A stretch of 64,000 bases of DNA from Actinomycetota bacterium (GTDB taxonomy: Bacteria > Actinomycetota > Actinomycetes > S36-B12 > GCA-2699445), in NCBI GenBank assembly GCA_029978705.1, contig JAPOIY010000009.1:21239-85238 (forward strand), written 5' to 3'. The notes under the pieces are model-generated. The model was given only the letters and a program-made list of their open reading frames with translations. It was not told where the DNA came from and searched no databases. Positions 1-7,314 of the stretch are shown in pieces (position 1 is the stretch's first letter; the number at the start of each line of letters is the position of its first letter). The translations under genes and the position numbers were made by a program.

Positions 1-197
1 TCCTGTCGCAGAATATGTTCGTCGCAGAGGCCTTCACCGGGCAGCCCGGTTCGTTCGTCCCCGTATCCGAGACGATCGCGTCGTTCAAGGCCCTCTGCGA
101 CGGGGACTACGACCACATCCCGGAGCAGGCGTTCTTCATGTGCGGCGGTATCGAGGACGTGGAACGCAAGGCCGCGGAACTGAAGAAGCAGTCCTGA
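1..197 (+). CDS. atpD: ATP synthase F1 subunit beta, C-terminal end (5' part outside window)
   Basis: This is the last 64 or so codons of the catalytic beta subunit of F1F0 ATP synthase, which makes ATP at the membrane from the proton gradient. The frame is open from the first base of the window. The visible part has the typical ending: [13 protein letters not shown], then [11 protein letters not shown], then a C-terminal helix with [14 protein letters not shown]. The stop lies two bases before the start of atpC, so the two genes are the end of one atp operon whose other members lie upstream of the window. No deviation from the family is visible in this fragment. Confidence 0.97.
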   Translation, partial: LSQNMFVAEAFTGQPGSFVPVSETIASFKALCDGDYDHIPEQAFFMCGGIEDVERKAAELKKQS

Positions 198-199
198 TC

Positions 200-622
200 A
201 TGGCCGACGAGGAAACGAAGACGCTCAACGTGGAGGTCGTGGCGGTCGACCGTCTCGTCTGGCAGGGCCGCAGCAAGTCCCTCGTCGTGAAGACACTCGA
301 GGGCACCATGGGCATCCTGCCCGGGCATCAGCCGGTGCTGGCGCTCCTCGCCGACAGTGCGGTCCGCGTGGAACCGGTTGAAGGCGAGACCGAGATCTTC
401 GCCGTGCATGGGGGCTTCTTCTCCGTGGACAGCAACACGGTCAAGGTCCTCGGGGAGACCGCGGAGCGGGCCAGCGAGATCGACGTCGACCGGGCGAAGG
501 CCGCGAAGAAGCGGGCCGAGGACGCCGGGGCGGACGACCCCGACGAGGTGGCGGCGCTCAAGCGGGCCGAGACCCGGATCGGGGTGGCGCTGCAGGCGCA
601 GGGCGGCAGCCTCTCCGGCTGA
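200..622 (+). CDS. atpC: ATP synthase F1 subunit epsilon
   Basis: Epsilon subunit of the F1 central stalk (140 residues), which couples rotation and inhibits ATP hydrolysis. The N-terminal beta-sandwich is recognisable by LNVEVVAVDRLVWQG, the strong family motif GTMGILPGHQPVLALL and the strand VHGGFFSVDSNTVKVL. A helical hairpin rich in Ala, Glu, Arg and Lys follows (about residues 90-135). I chose the ATG at 200 because it lies two bases after the atpD stop and gives the usual length; a longer in-frame reading would run into atpD. It is the last gene of the atp operon. Its end faces the end of the next gene on the other strand with only 6 bases between them. Confidence 0.97.
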   Translation: MADEETKTLNVEVVAVDRLVWQGRSKSLVVKTLEGTMGILPGHQPVLALLADSAVRVEPVEGETEIFAVHGGFFSVDSNTVKVLGETAERASEIDVDRAKAAKKRAEDAGADDPDEVAALKRAETRIGVALQAQGGSLSG

Positions 623-628
623 CGCCCG

Positions 629-1702
629 TCACACCATCGCCTCGGACGAGACGTCCGGGTGCGCCACCACGAAATCGATCATGGCTGCGGCGTAGTCCGC
701 GAAGCCGGGACAGGTCAGCCCGGCGTCGGCCAGATCGGTGGAGGCCTGTGTCGTGTCGTAGCGCGTCGGGTGCGCGAAGTACGCCAGAGCCTCCTCCGGG
801 AAACCGAGGAGTTTCTCCAGCCGGGTGAGGCTCAGGGTCCTCCGGGTCACCCCCAGCGGCAGCGGCACCCAGTGCACGTCCTTGTCGAGCAGGCGGGCGA
901 ACTCGGCCACCACCTCTGCCACCGTCGGCGGGTCCGGGTCGACGAGCGCATACGTGCGGCCCTCGGACTCCGCCATCGTGCTGAGGGCTGCGATCGCGGT
1001 GACCACGAAGTCGCGGGGCACCATGCTGATCACGATGCGGTCGGGGTCGGCCACCCGCGGCAGGACGGCGTGGTGCGGCTGGCGCCGCAGGAAGTTGGCC
1101 ATGAAGTAGGGCCCGTCGTACTTCTGGGTCTCCCCGGTCACGGAGTCGCCGACCACGATGCCCGGCCGGTACACCGTCACCGGCATCCCCTCGGCCGCCG
1201 CCGCCCGGACGAGCATCTCGGAGTCGAACTTCGTGCTCTCGTAGTGGTTCGCGAAGTCCTGATCCACGTCCAGGTCGGCTTCGCGGAAGACCCCCGGGTA
1301 GGTGCCGCTGACGTAGCACGTGCTGACGTGGTGCAGCCGCCGCAGGCGGGGCGCCCGGCGGCACAGGTCGAGAATGTGGGCGGTGCCCGCCACATTGACG
1401 CGTTCGGCCACATCGGCAGGGACCGCCAGGTCGTAGACAGCCGCCAGATGGAAGACCTCGCTGACGTCGGGGTCCACGGCGCCCCCCAGGTCCGGCAGCG
1501 TGATGTCGCCGTCGACGAGATCCACGCGGCCCGCGAGCTCGGGGAAGGACGCGGTGAGTTCGGCGAGTCGCTCGGTGGCGAGATCACGGTGGTGCGCCTG
1601 CACCACGCAGACGGCTGTGTCGTCGGGACGGGACTGCAGCAGAAGGGGGAGCAGGGCGCTGCCCAGGAAGCCCGGGAAGCCGGTGAGGAGGACTGTTGCC
1701 AT
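629..1702 (-). CDS. Extended short-chain dehydrogenase/reductase (NAD-binding 4, acyl-CoA reductase-like)
   Basis: A 357-residue cytosolic NAD(P)-dependent oxidoreductase or epimerase-like protein. The Rossmann motif TGFPGFLG is at residues 7-14 and the active-site Tyr-x3-Lys (YESTK) at 154-158, preceded by VSTCYVSG. The organisation resembles the NAD-binding 4 (male-sterility/fatty acyl-CoA reductase) branch of extended SDRs, so an acyl or sugar substrate is possible; the true substrate cannot be read from sequence. I chose the ATG at 1702, directly before ATVLLTGFPG, over upstream ATGs at 1732 and 1720 because SDRs normally begin a few residues before the first strand. In M. tuberculosis, as I remember it, a DUF2550 gene occupies this place after atpC. 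Confidence 0.75.
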   Translation of the reverse strand: MATVLLTGFPGFLGSALLPLLLQSRPDDTAVCVVQAHHRDLATERLAELTASFPELAGRVDLVDGDITLPDLGGAVDPDVSEVFHLAAVYDLAVPADVAERVNVAGTAHILDLCRRAPRLRRLHHVSTCYVSGTYPGVFREADLDVDQDFANHYESTKFDSEMLVRAAAAEGMPVTVYRPGIVVGDSVTGETQKYDGPYFMANFLRRQPHHAVLPRVADPDRIVISMVPRDFVVTAIAALSTMAESEGRTYALVDPDPPTVAEVVAEFARLLDKDVHWVPLPLGVTRRTLSLTRLEKLLGFPEEALAYFAHPTRYDTTQASTDLADAGLTCPGFADYAAAMIDFVVAHPDVSSEAMV

Positions 1703-1754
1703 GTCCCCACGCAACCGCATCCCGGCGGCCACGACAAGGGTCGGAGGGCCCCGA

Positions 1755-2318
1755 TCAGTCAGTGGCCCCGGGCTGCCACAACACGTCGTCGCCCTCGTTC
1801 GCCGCCCGGGCCAGGATGAACAGCAGATCCGAGAGGCGGTTGAGGTACGTCGCTGTCAGGGGGTTCATCGAGTCCGGATACTCGCCCAGAGCGCGCCACG
1901 TGGCCCGTTCGGCGCGCCTCGTGACGGTCCGGGCCACATGCAGCAGGGCGGCGCCGGCGGTGCCGCCCGGCAGGACGAAGGAGCGCAGGGGCGCCAGGCT
2001 GTCGTTGAAGCGGTCGCAGTCGTCCTCGAGACGGGTCACGTACCCCTCCGAGATCCGCAGGCGCTCCTCGCCGGGAGTCACGGGGGTGCACAGGTCGGCG
2101 CCCACGTCGAACAGCTCGTTCTGCACCCGCTGCACCACGTCACCGACGGCCGACGGCAGCTGTCCCAGCGCCACCGCGGCTCCGAGGGCCGCGTTCACCT
2201 CGTCGACATCGGCGTAGGCCGTCAACCGGGGATCGTTCTTGCTGGTCCGGCTGAAATCGCCCAGGGCGGTGGTGCCGTGGTCGCCGGTCCGGGTGTAGAT
2301 CCTCGTGAGATTGACCAT
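1755..2318 (-). CDS. pduO: Cob(I)alamin adenosyltransferase, PduO type
   Basis: Transfers the 5'-deoxyadenosyl group of ATP to cob(I)alamin to give adenosylcobalamin. The 187 residues show the PduO signature TRTGDHGTT near the N-terminus (residues 9-17), the central DxxNAALG-like segment, and the C-terminal RRAERATW and NRLSDLLFILAR helices. The ATG at 2318 is placed by homology; longer in-frame readings add a Pro/Arg-rich stretch unlike the family. It lies between the atp operon and murA as in mycobacteria (Rv1314c, from memory). Adenosylcobalamin is the cofactor of the two mutases in this window (13372-15366 and 43950-47147), so this gene probably supplies them. Confidence 0.93.
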   Translation of the reverse strand: MVNLTRIYTRTGDHGTTALGDFSRTSKNDPRLTAYADVDEVNAALGAAVALGQLPSAVGDVVQRVQNELFDVGADLCTPVTPGEERLRISEGYVTRLEDDCDRFNDSLAPLRSFVLPGGTAGAALLHVARTVTRRAERATWRALGEYPDSMNPLTATYLNRLSDLLFILARAANEGDDVLWQPGATD

Positions 2319-2469
2319 TCCGCAATCGTAGGCGCAGCGGGAGATGCCGCACGCCCGGCGCCCCGGCGTGGGAGATCTCACCGGATTCGGGCGTTTCCCG
2401 CCGGAATCCGGGGGCACGCCGCGTCATATGTCATCAAGAGCGGCCGTGCGGGGTCCTACCATTCCTTGC

Positions 2470-3759
2470 GTGGACGCGTTCAGGATCCGGGGCGGCGCCC
2501 CCCTCGTGGGTGAGGTGCGGGTCCGAGGTGCGAAGAACTCGGTGCTGAAACTGATGGCCGTTGCCCTGCTGGCCGAGGGACGCACCACCATCACCAACGT
2601 CCCGGACATCATGGATGTCGACACGATGGGGCAGCTCATCGGACGCCTCGGCGCGACCGTCGCGTTCGACCGGGCCGCCGGCCGCCTCGACATCGACGTA
2701 CCGGCCGAGCTCGAGCAGCGGGCGGACTACGACCTCGTACGGCAGATGCGGGCATCCATCTCCGTACTCGGGCCGCTGATCGCCCGACTGGGAGTGGCGG
2801 ACATCGCGCTGCCGGGGGGCGACGCGATCGGCTCCCGCGGCCTCGACATGCACCTGGCCGGGCTGGAACTCATGGGGGCCAAGGTCACCAGCCAGCACGG
2901 CTACGTCCTGGCATCGGCCCCGGAGCGGCTGCGCGGTGCCAACATCTGGCTGGACTTCCCCAGTGTGGGAGCCACCGAGACACTGCTCATGGCGGCGGTG
3001 ACAGCGGACGGCACCACAGTCGTCGACAATGCCGCCCGGGAGCCGGAGATCGTCGACATCTGTCGGATGCTCGTGGCCATGGGAGCGGGGATCGACGGTA
3101 TCGGGACCTCGACCCTGATCGTCACCGGCGTGCCGGAGTTGTCCCCGACGACGCACCACGTCGTCCCGGACCGCATCGTGGCCGGCACGTGGGCCGTCGG
3201 TGCCGCCATCACCCAGGGCGACGTCTGGATCCGCGATGCCGTGTCCAGCCACCTGGACATCGCCCTCGGAAAGCTCACCGCCGCCGGGGCCGAGGTGTCC
3301 ACCGAGTCCGACGGTTTCCGGGTCCGCATGGGCGACCGCCCCGCGTCCGTCGACATCGTCACGCTGCCGTACCCCGGCTTCGCCACCGACCTGCAGCCGC
3401 AGTTCATCGCCCTCAACGCTGTGGCCGGCGGGGTGTCCATGGTGACGGAGAACCTCTTCGAGAGCCGGTTCAAGTTCGTCAACGAACTGGTCCGGCTGGG
3501 CGCCGACGTCCGGATCGAGGGCCATCACGCCCTGGTGACCGGGCGCGAGCGGCTGTCCGGTGCCCCCGTTGTGGCGACCGACATCCGCGCCGGCGCCAGC
3601 CTGGTCCTGGCCGGCCTCGTCGCCGAAGGCGAGACCATCGTCTCCGAGGTGCACCACATCGACCGGGGCTACGACTCGTTCATCCCCGACCTGCAGCGGC
3701 TGGGCGCCGACATCGAACGGATTCCCACCCCGGCCGACGGCGGCTCCCCCCTCGGCTAG
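2470..3759 (+). CDS. murA: UDP-N-acetylglucosamine 1-carboxyvinyltransferase, Asp active-site type
   Basis: First committed step of peptidoglycan synthesis: transfers enolpyruvate from PEP to UDP-GlcNAc in the cytosol. The 429 residues have the KN motif ([11 protein letters not shown]), the active-site loop PGGDAIGSR, and the C-terminal TDLQPQ and [13 protein letters not shown] segments. The usual catalytic Cys of the loop is Asp118 here, as in mycobacterial MurA, a change known to give intrinsic fosfomycin resistance. The GTG at 2470 gives the conventional N-terminus (VDAFRIRGG); an upstream ATG at 2428 would add 14 residues. The stop codon overlaps a candidate -10 box for the riboswitch-controlled thiamine operon that follows. 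Confidence 0.97.
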   Translation: MDAFRIRGGAPLVGEVRVRGAKNSVLKLMAVALLAEGRTTITNVPDIMDVDTMGQLIGRLGATVAFDRAAGRLDIDVPAELEQRADYDLVRQMRASISVLGPLIARLGVADIALPGGDAIGSRGLDMHLAGLELMGAKVTSQHGYVLASAPERLRGANIWLDFPSVGATETLLMAAVTADGTTVVDNAAREPEIVDICRMLVAMGAGIDGIGTSTLIVTGVPELSPTTHHVVPDRIVAGTWAVGAAITQGDVWIRDAVSSHLDIALGKLTAAGAEVSTESDGFRVRMGDRPASVDIVTLPYPGFATDLQPQFIALNAVAGGVSMVTENLFESRFKFVNELVRLGADVRIEGHHALVTGRERLSGAPVVATDIRAGASLVLAGLVAEGETIVSEVHHIDRGYDSFIPDLQRLGADIERIPTPADGGSPLG

Positions 3760-3762
3760 GAT
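3757..3762 (+). promoter_or_regulatory. Candidate -10 box of the thiBPQ operon
   Basis: TAGGAT matches the actinobacterial TANNNT -10 consensus and overlaps the murA stop codon. Transcription starting 7-9 bases later would begin at about 3770, exactly where the TPP aptamer starts. No convincing -35 element is visible. The placement is an inference from spacing. Confidence 0.45.
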
Positions 3763-3770
3763 GGCGGTGC

Positions 3771-3872
3771 ACTCGGGGAGTCCGGGCCCATCGGACTGAG
3801 AGGGAAGCCCGCGCCGGCAACGGCGGGCGGCACCGACCCGCGCACCTGATCTGGGTCATACCAGCGGAGGAA
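3771..3872 (+). promoter_or_regulatory. TPP riboswitch (THI element)
   Basis: Thiamine pyrophosphate-sensing aptamer in the leader of thiB. The conserved elements are in order: ACTCGGGG at 3771, a P2/P3 hairpin closed by AGTCC...GGACT, the invariant CTGAGAGGG, a variable GC-rich hairpin (about 3808-3834), GACCCG, then CACCTGATCTGGGT, CATACCAGCG and GGAGGAA at the end. The Shine-Dalgarno sequence GGAGG (3866-3870) is part of the 3' end of the aptamer and sits 4 bases before the GTG of thiB. Ligand binding therefore probably closes the ribosome site directly, repressing thiamine uptake when TPP is plentiful. No separate terminator hairpin is visible between aptamer and start. Confidence 0.95.
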
Positions 3873-3874
3873 TC

Positions 3875-4915
3875 GTGTTCCGTCTCTCCCTCGTTCTTGC
3901 CGTGTCCCTGGGACTGGCCGCCTGCGGCGCGCCGCCGCCGGAACCGGTGGCGGCGACGGCGCCGGTCACTCTCGTCACCTACGACTCCTACGCCATCTCG
4001 AAGGCGACCCTGCGCGAGTTCACCGAACAGACGGGGCGCCCCGTCGAGATCATCCGGTCGGGGGACGCCGCCGAGGTCGTCAACCGGGCGCTGCTCACGA
4101 AGGGAGCGCCGGAGGGGGATGTGCTGTTCGGGCTGGACAACAATCTGCTGTCCCGAGCCCTCGGCCAGGATCTCTTCGAACCGTACGAGGCCGACGGGAT
4201 CGGCACCGTGCCCGCGGAGTTTCGGGCGGCCCCCGGCGTGACGCCCGTCGACGTGGGCGACGTCTGCGTCAACTACGACAAGAAGTGGTTCGCCGACCAC
4301 AGCATGGCCGTGCCCCAGACCCTGGACGAGTTGACCCTTCCCGAATACCGCGACCTGCTCGTGGTGCAGAACCCCGCCCGGTCCACCCCGGGCCTGGCCT
4401 TCCTGCTGGCCAGCGTGGCGGCCTTCGGTCCCGAAGGCTTCAGCGGTTACTGGCAGCGGCTCCGCGCCAACGGTGTGGCGGTCGAGAACAGTTGGGACGC
4501 CGCCTACTACGAGCGGTTCAGCGGCGGCAGCGGGAAGGGGGACCGCCCCCTCGTGGTCTCCTATGCGTCGTCGCCGCCCGCCGAGGTCGTGTACGGAGAC
4601 GACCCGACCGGCCCCGCGCCCACCGGGGTACTGGCCGACACGTGTTACCGACAGATCGAGTTCGCCGGCCTCCTGGCCGGGGCTCCCGATCCGGAGGGGG
4701 GGCGCCAACTCATCGACTTCATGCTCAGACAGACGTACCAAGAGGACCTCCCGCTGAGCAACTTCGTGTTCCCCGTCGTTCCCGACACCCCGTTGCCCAA
4801 GGTCTTCCGGGACAACGCGAAGATGGTCGCCGAGCCCTTCGCGCTGCCGCCCGCGGACGTCGCAGCGAACCGGGACACGTGGGTGGCGCAGTGGGCCGAC
4901 ATCATGCAGCGGTGA
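3875..4915 (+). CDS. thiB: Thiamine ABC transporter, substrate-binding lipoprotein
   Basis: Extracytoplasmic thiamine-binding protein of the ThiBPQ importer, 346 residues. The N-terminus is a lipoprotein signal with lipobox LAAC (Cys17), so the mature protein is anchored to the outer face of the membrane. The family pattern follows: VTLVTYDSYAISK, FTEQTGRPVEII, GLDNNLLSRAL, PVDVGDVCVNYDKKWF and NPARSTPGLAFLLA, the last typical of iron/thiamine-type binding proteins. The GTG start at 3875 follows the riboswitch GGAGG. The permease gene begins 4 bases after its stop, and the third gene overlaps the second, so this is a three-gene operon under TPP control. Confidence 0.93.
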   Translation: MFRLSLVLAVSLGLAACGAPPPEPVAATAPVTLVTYDSYAISKATLREFTEQTGRPVEIIRSGDAAEVVNRALLTKGAPEGDVLFGLDNNLLSRALGQDLFEPYEADGIGTVPAEFRAAPGVTPVDVGDVCVNYDKKWFADHSMAVPQTLDELTLPEYRDLLVVQNPARSTPGLAFLLASVAAFGPEGFSGYWQRLRANGVAVENSWDAAYYERFSGGSGKGDRPLVVSYASSPPAEVVYGDDPTGPAPTGVLADTCYRQIEFAGLLAGAPDPEGGRQLIDFMLRQTYQEDLPLSNFVFPVVPDTPLPKVFRDNAKMVAEPFALPPADVAANRDTWVAQWADIMQR

Positions 4916-4919
4916 TGTC

Positions 4920-6524
4920 ATGAGCACCCGCTCGCGGCTGTTGTGGTTCCTCCCCGTTGGGTTCCTGGTGCTCTTCTTCGTCTATCCCGTCGGCACTCTG
5001 CTGGGGACCGCGCTGTCGGAGGCCACCGCGGCCACTTGGGCCGGGTTCCCCTCCGTCGCCGCCCAGGTGCTCCCCTTCACCGTGCTGCAGGCGCTGCTGT
5101 CGACCGTCGTGACGGTGGCGGTGGCCCTGCCCGGTGCCGCCGTGCTGGCCCGGTTCCGGTTCCCGCTGCGGGGCACGATCGAGGCGCTCGCCGTCGTGGC
5201 CTTCGTCATGCCCACTGTCGTCGTGGCCACCGCGGTCGGGTCGCTCCTGGCGTCCGATGGGCCGCTCGCGCGGCTCCTGCCCGCCGGAGCTGACCACGGG
5301 CTGACGGCTATCATCGTCGCCCACGTGTACTTCAACGTCGCGGTCGTCCTGCGGCTCGTAGGTTCCTACTGGCGCCACCTCGACCGCCGTCCGGAGCAGG
5401 CGGCGGCCTGCCTCGGCGCGCCCCCCTGGCGGGTGTTCCGTTCCGTGACGCTGCCCCGGCTGACGCCGGCGATCGCTGCAGCCGCTGCCATCGTGTTCCT
5501 GTTCACCTTCACCTCGTTCGGGATCGTGCTGCTGCTGGGCGGTCCCGGTCAGGCCACGATCGAAGTGGCGGTGCAGGAACAGGCCCTGTTCCGCTACGAC
5601 CTCCCGATGGCGGCTGCGTTGTCCCTGCTGCAGATCGTCGTGGTGGGGTTGCTCCTGGTGGCCCAGATCCGGCTCAGTTCCCGCGTCGTGGGCCACGATG
5701 TGGCCCGGTCGGGGCGCCTGCGCGCCCCCCGCGGTGCGCGCGAGACCCTGGCCGTCGCGGCTTTCGTCGTCGGCTATCTGCTTCTCCTGGCGGGGCCTGT
5801 CGTGGTGGTCGTGGTGCGGGCGCTGCGGGTGGCGGACGCCTGGAGTCTGGCGAACTTCACGGCCCTGTCGTCGGCGCGGGAGGGGTCAGTTCTGTTCGTG
5901 TCGCCCGCCGAGGCCATCGGCAACTCGGTGCTCTACGCCGTGACAGCAGCGGCTATCGCCACTGTGGTCGGGTCGTGCCTCGCGTGGGTGGTGAGCCGGG
6001 GCCGCGGCCGCGGGACGGAAACCTGGCTGCTGTTGCCCCTCGGGGTCTCGGCGGTGGTGCTGGGGTTCGGCATGCTCATCGCCTTCGATACGGCGCCGTT
6101 GGACTGGCGGCACTCCTTCTGGATGGTGCCTATCGCTCAGGCGCTCATCGCCATCCCCTTCGTGGTGCGCGCCCTCGTTCCGGCACTGCGTTCCGTCGGG
6201 CCCCGCGTGCGGCAGGCGGCGGCCACCCTGGGGGCGTCCCCGGTGCAGGTGTTGCTGCGCGTGGAACTGCCCATGGTGTGGCGGGCGCTGGCCGTGGCGG
6301 TCGGCTTCGCCTTCGCGATCTCCCTGGGGGAGTTCGGGGCCACCCTGTTCGTGGCCCGGGGCGACCGGCCCACCGTCCCCATCGCCATCTATCGTCTCCT
6401 CGGGACGCCCGGTGACGCCAACCACGGTCAGGCGATGGCACTGGCCACCATTCTCATCGTGCTCACCGCGGCCGCCGTGCTGCTCACCGACCGCTTCCGT
6501 AGCCCCGGGGCCCACCATGTCTGA
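4920..6524 (+). CDS. thiP: Thiamine ABC transporter, permease (two fused permease units)
   Basis: Inner-membrane channel of the thiamine importer, 534 residues with about 12 hydrophobic segments. It consists of two tandem binding-protein-dependent permease domains. Each has an EAA-like loop: residues near QAAACLGAPPWRVFRSVTLPR in the first half and RQAAATLGASPVQVLLRVELP in the second, which dock onto the ATPase. The length and double architecture match ThiP rather than single-domain permeases. ATG at 4920 lies 4 bases after the thiB stop. Its end overlaps the start of thiQ by 8 bases, indicating translational coupling. Confidence 0.92.
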   Translation: MSTRSRLLWFLPVGFLVLFFVYPVGTLLGTALSEATAATWAGFPSVAAQVLPFTVLQALLSTVVTVAVALPGAAVLARFRFPLRGTIEALAVVAFVMPTVVVATAVGSLLASDGPLARLLPAGADHGLTAIIVAHVYFNVAVVLRLVGSYWRHLDRRPEQAAACLGAPPWRVFRSVTLPRLTPAIAAAAAIVFLFTFTSFGIVLLLGGPGQATIEVAVQEQALFRYDLPMAAALSLLQIVVVGLLLVAQIRLSSRVVGHDVARSGRLRAPRGARETLAVAAFVVGYLLLLAGPVVVVVVRALRVADAWSLANFTALSSAREGSVLFVSPAEAIGNSVLYAVTAAAIATVVGSCLAWVVSRGRGRGTETWLLLPLGVSAVVLGFGMLIAFDTAPLDWRHSFWMVPIAQALIAIPFVVRALVPALRSVGPRVRQAAATLGASPVQVLLRVELPMVWRALAVAVGFAFAISLGEFGATLFVARGDRPTVPIAIYRLLGTPGDANHGQAMALATILIVLTAAAVLLTDRFRSPGAHHV

Positions 6525-7224
6525 CCTGGAGCTCGCCGGGGTGTCCGTGGCGTACGGGGACCGCCCGGTGGTGACCGGCGTCGACCTGACCGTCGCCGCC
6601 GGACAGACCGTGGCGGTGCTGGGACCGAGCGGCTGCGGCAAGTCCACTCTCCTGCGAGCCATCGCGGGCATCGAGCCGCTGATCGCGGGCAGGATCTGCC
6701 TGGCGGGCACGGACCTGGCGGGCGTGCCCACCTACCGCCGGGGCATCGGCCTGATGTTCCAGGAGGCGGCCCTCTTCGAACACCTGGACGTCTTCGGCAA
6801 CGTCGCCTTCGGACTGCGGATGCAGCGCCAGCCGCGGAGCGCGATCGGCGACCGGGTCACACAGATGCTTACGCTCGTGGGACTGGCAGAGCACGGCTCG
6901 TCTCCGGTGGCGGAGTTGTCGGGCGGAGAACGGCAGCGGGTCGCCCTGGCGCGCACGCTGGCACCTGCGCCCGGCGTGGTCCTGCTGGACGAACCGCTGG
7001 GCGCCCTGGACCAGGCACTGCGCCGGGAGTTGATCGGAGTGCTGGCCGACGCATTCACCGCCACCGGGGCGACAGTCGTCCAGGTGACCCACGACCAGGC
7101 CGAGGCCTTCGCACTGGCCGATCGGGTTGCGGTCATGCGGGATGGGCGGGTGGTGCGCGTCGACAGTCCCGCCGCGATCATGGCCGACCCCGGTGACGAG
7201 TGGGTGGCCGATTTCCTACGCTGA
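6517..7224 (+). CDS. thiQ: Thiamine ABC transporter, ATP-binding protein
   Basis: ATPase that powers the ThiBP importer, 235 residues, cytoplasmic face of the membrane. Visible motifs: Walker A GPSGCGKS (residues 36-43), Q-loop in GLMFQEAALF, ABC signature LSGGERQ (134-140), Walker B VVLLDEP (154-160), and the switch histidine in VTHDQAEAFALADR. The ATG at 6517 overlaps the end of thiP by 8 bases and is followed at once by DLELAGVSVAYG, the usual first strand. There is no C-terminal regulatory domain, as is normal for ThiQ. It is the last gene of the TPP-regulated operon. Confidence 0.93.
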   Translation: MSDLELAGVSVAYGDRPVVTGVDLTVAAGQTVAVLGPSGCGKSTLLRAIAGIEPLIAGRICLAGTDLAGVPTYRRGIGLMFQEAALFEHLDVFGNVAFGLRMQRQPRSAIGDRVTQMLTLVGLAEHGSSPVAELSGGERQRVALARTLAPAPGVVLLDEPLGALDQALRRELIGVLADAFTATGATVVQVTHDQAEAFALADRVAVMRDGRVVRVDSPAAIMADPGDEWVADFLR

Positions 7225-7301
7225 GCAGGTGATCACACTCCGTGAGCGGGCCGCCACGTTCCGGATAAGAAGTCCGCTGCCGAGTGACGGGGACCACCCG
7301 T

Positions 7302-7307
7302 TAGAAT
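7302..7307 (+). promoter_or_regulatory. Candidate -10 box, leaderless mRNA
   Basis: TAGAAT lies 7 bases before the ATG at 7315, with no ribosome binding site between them. That spacing would put the transcription start on the A of the ATG, a leaderless arrangement common in actinobacteria. No clear -35 element is seen. Confidence 0.5.
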
Positions 7308-7314
7308 AGGCGTC

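Noticed and set aside
659..1819. A 386-codon plus-strand frame opposite the SDR and adenosyltransferase genes
   Set aside because: No homology or start signal; composition typical of an antisense shadow.
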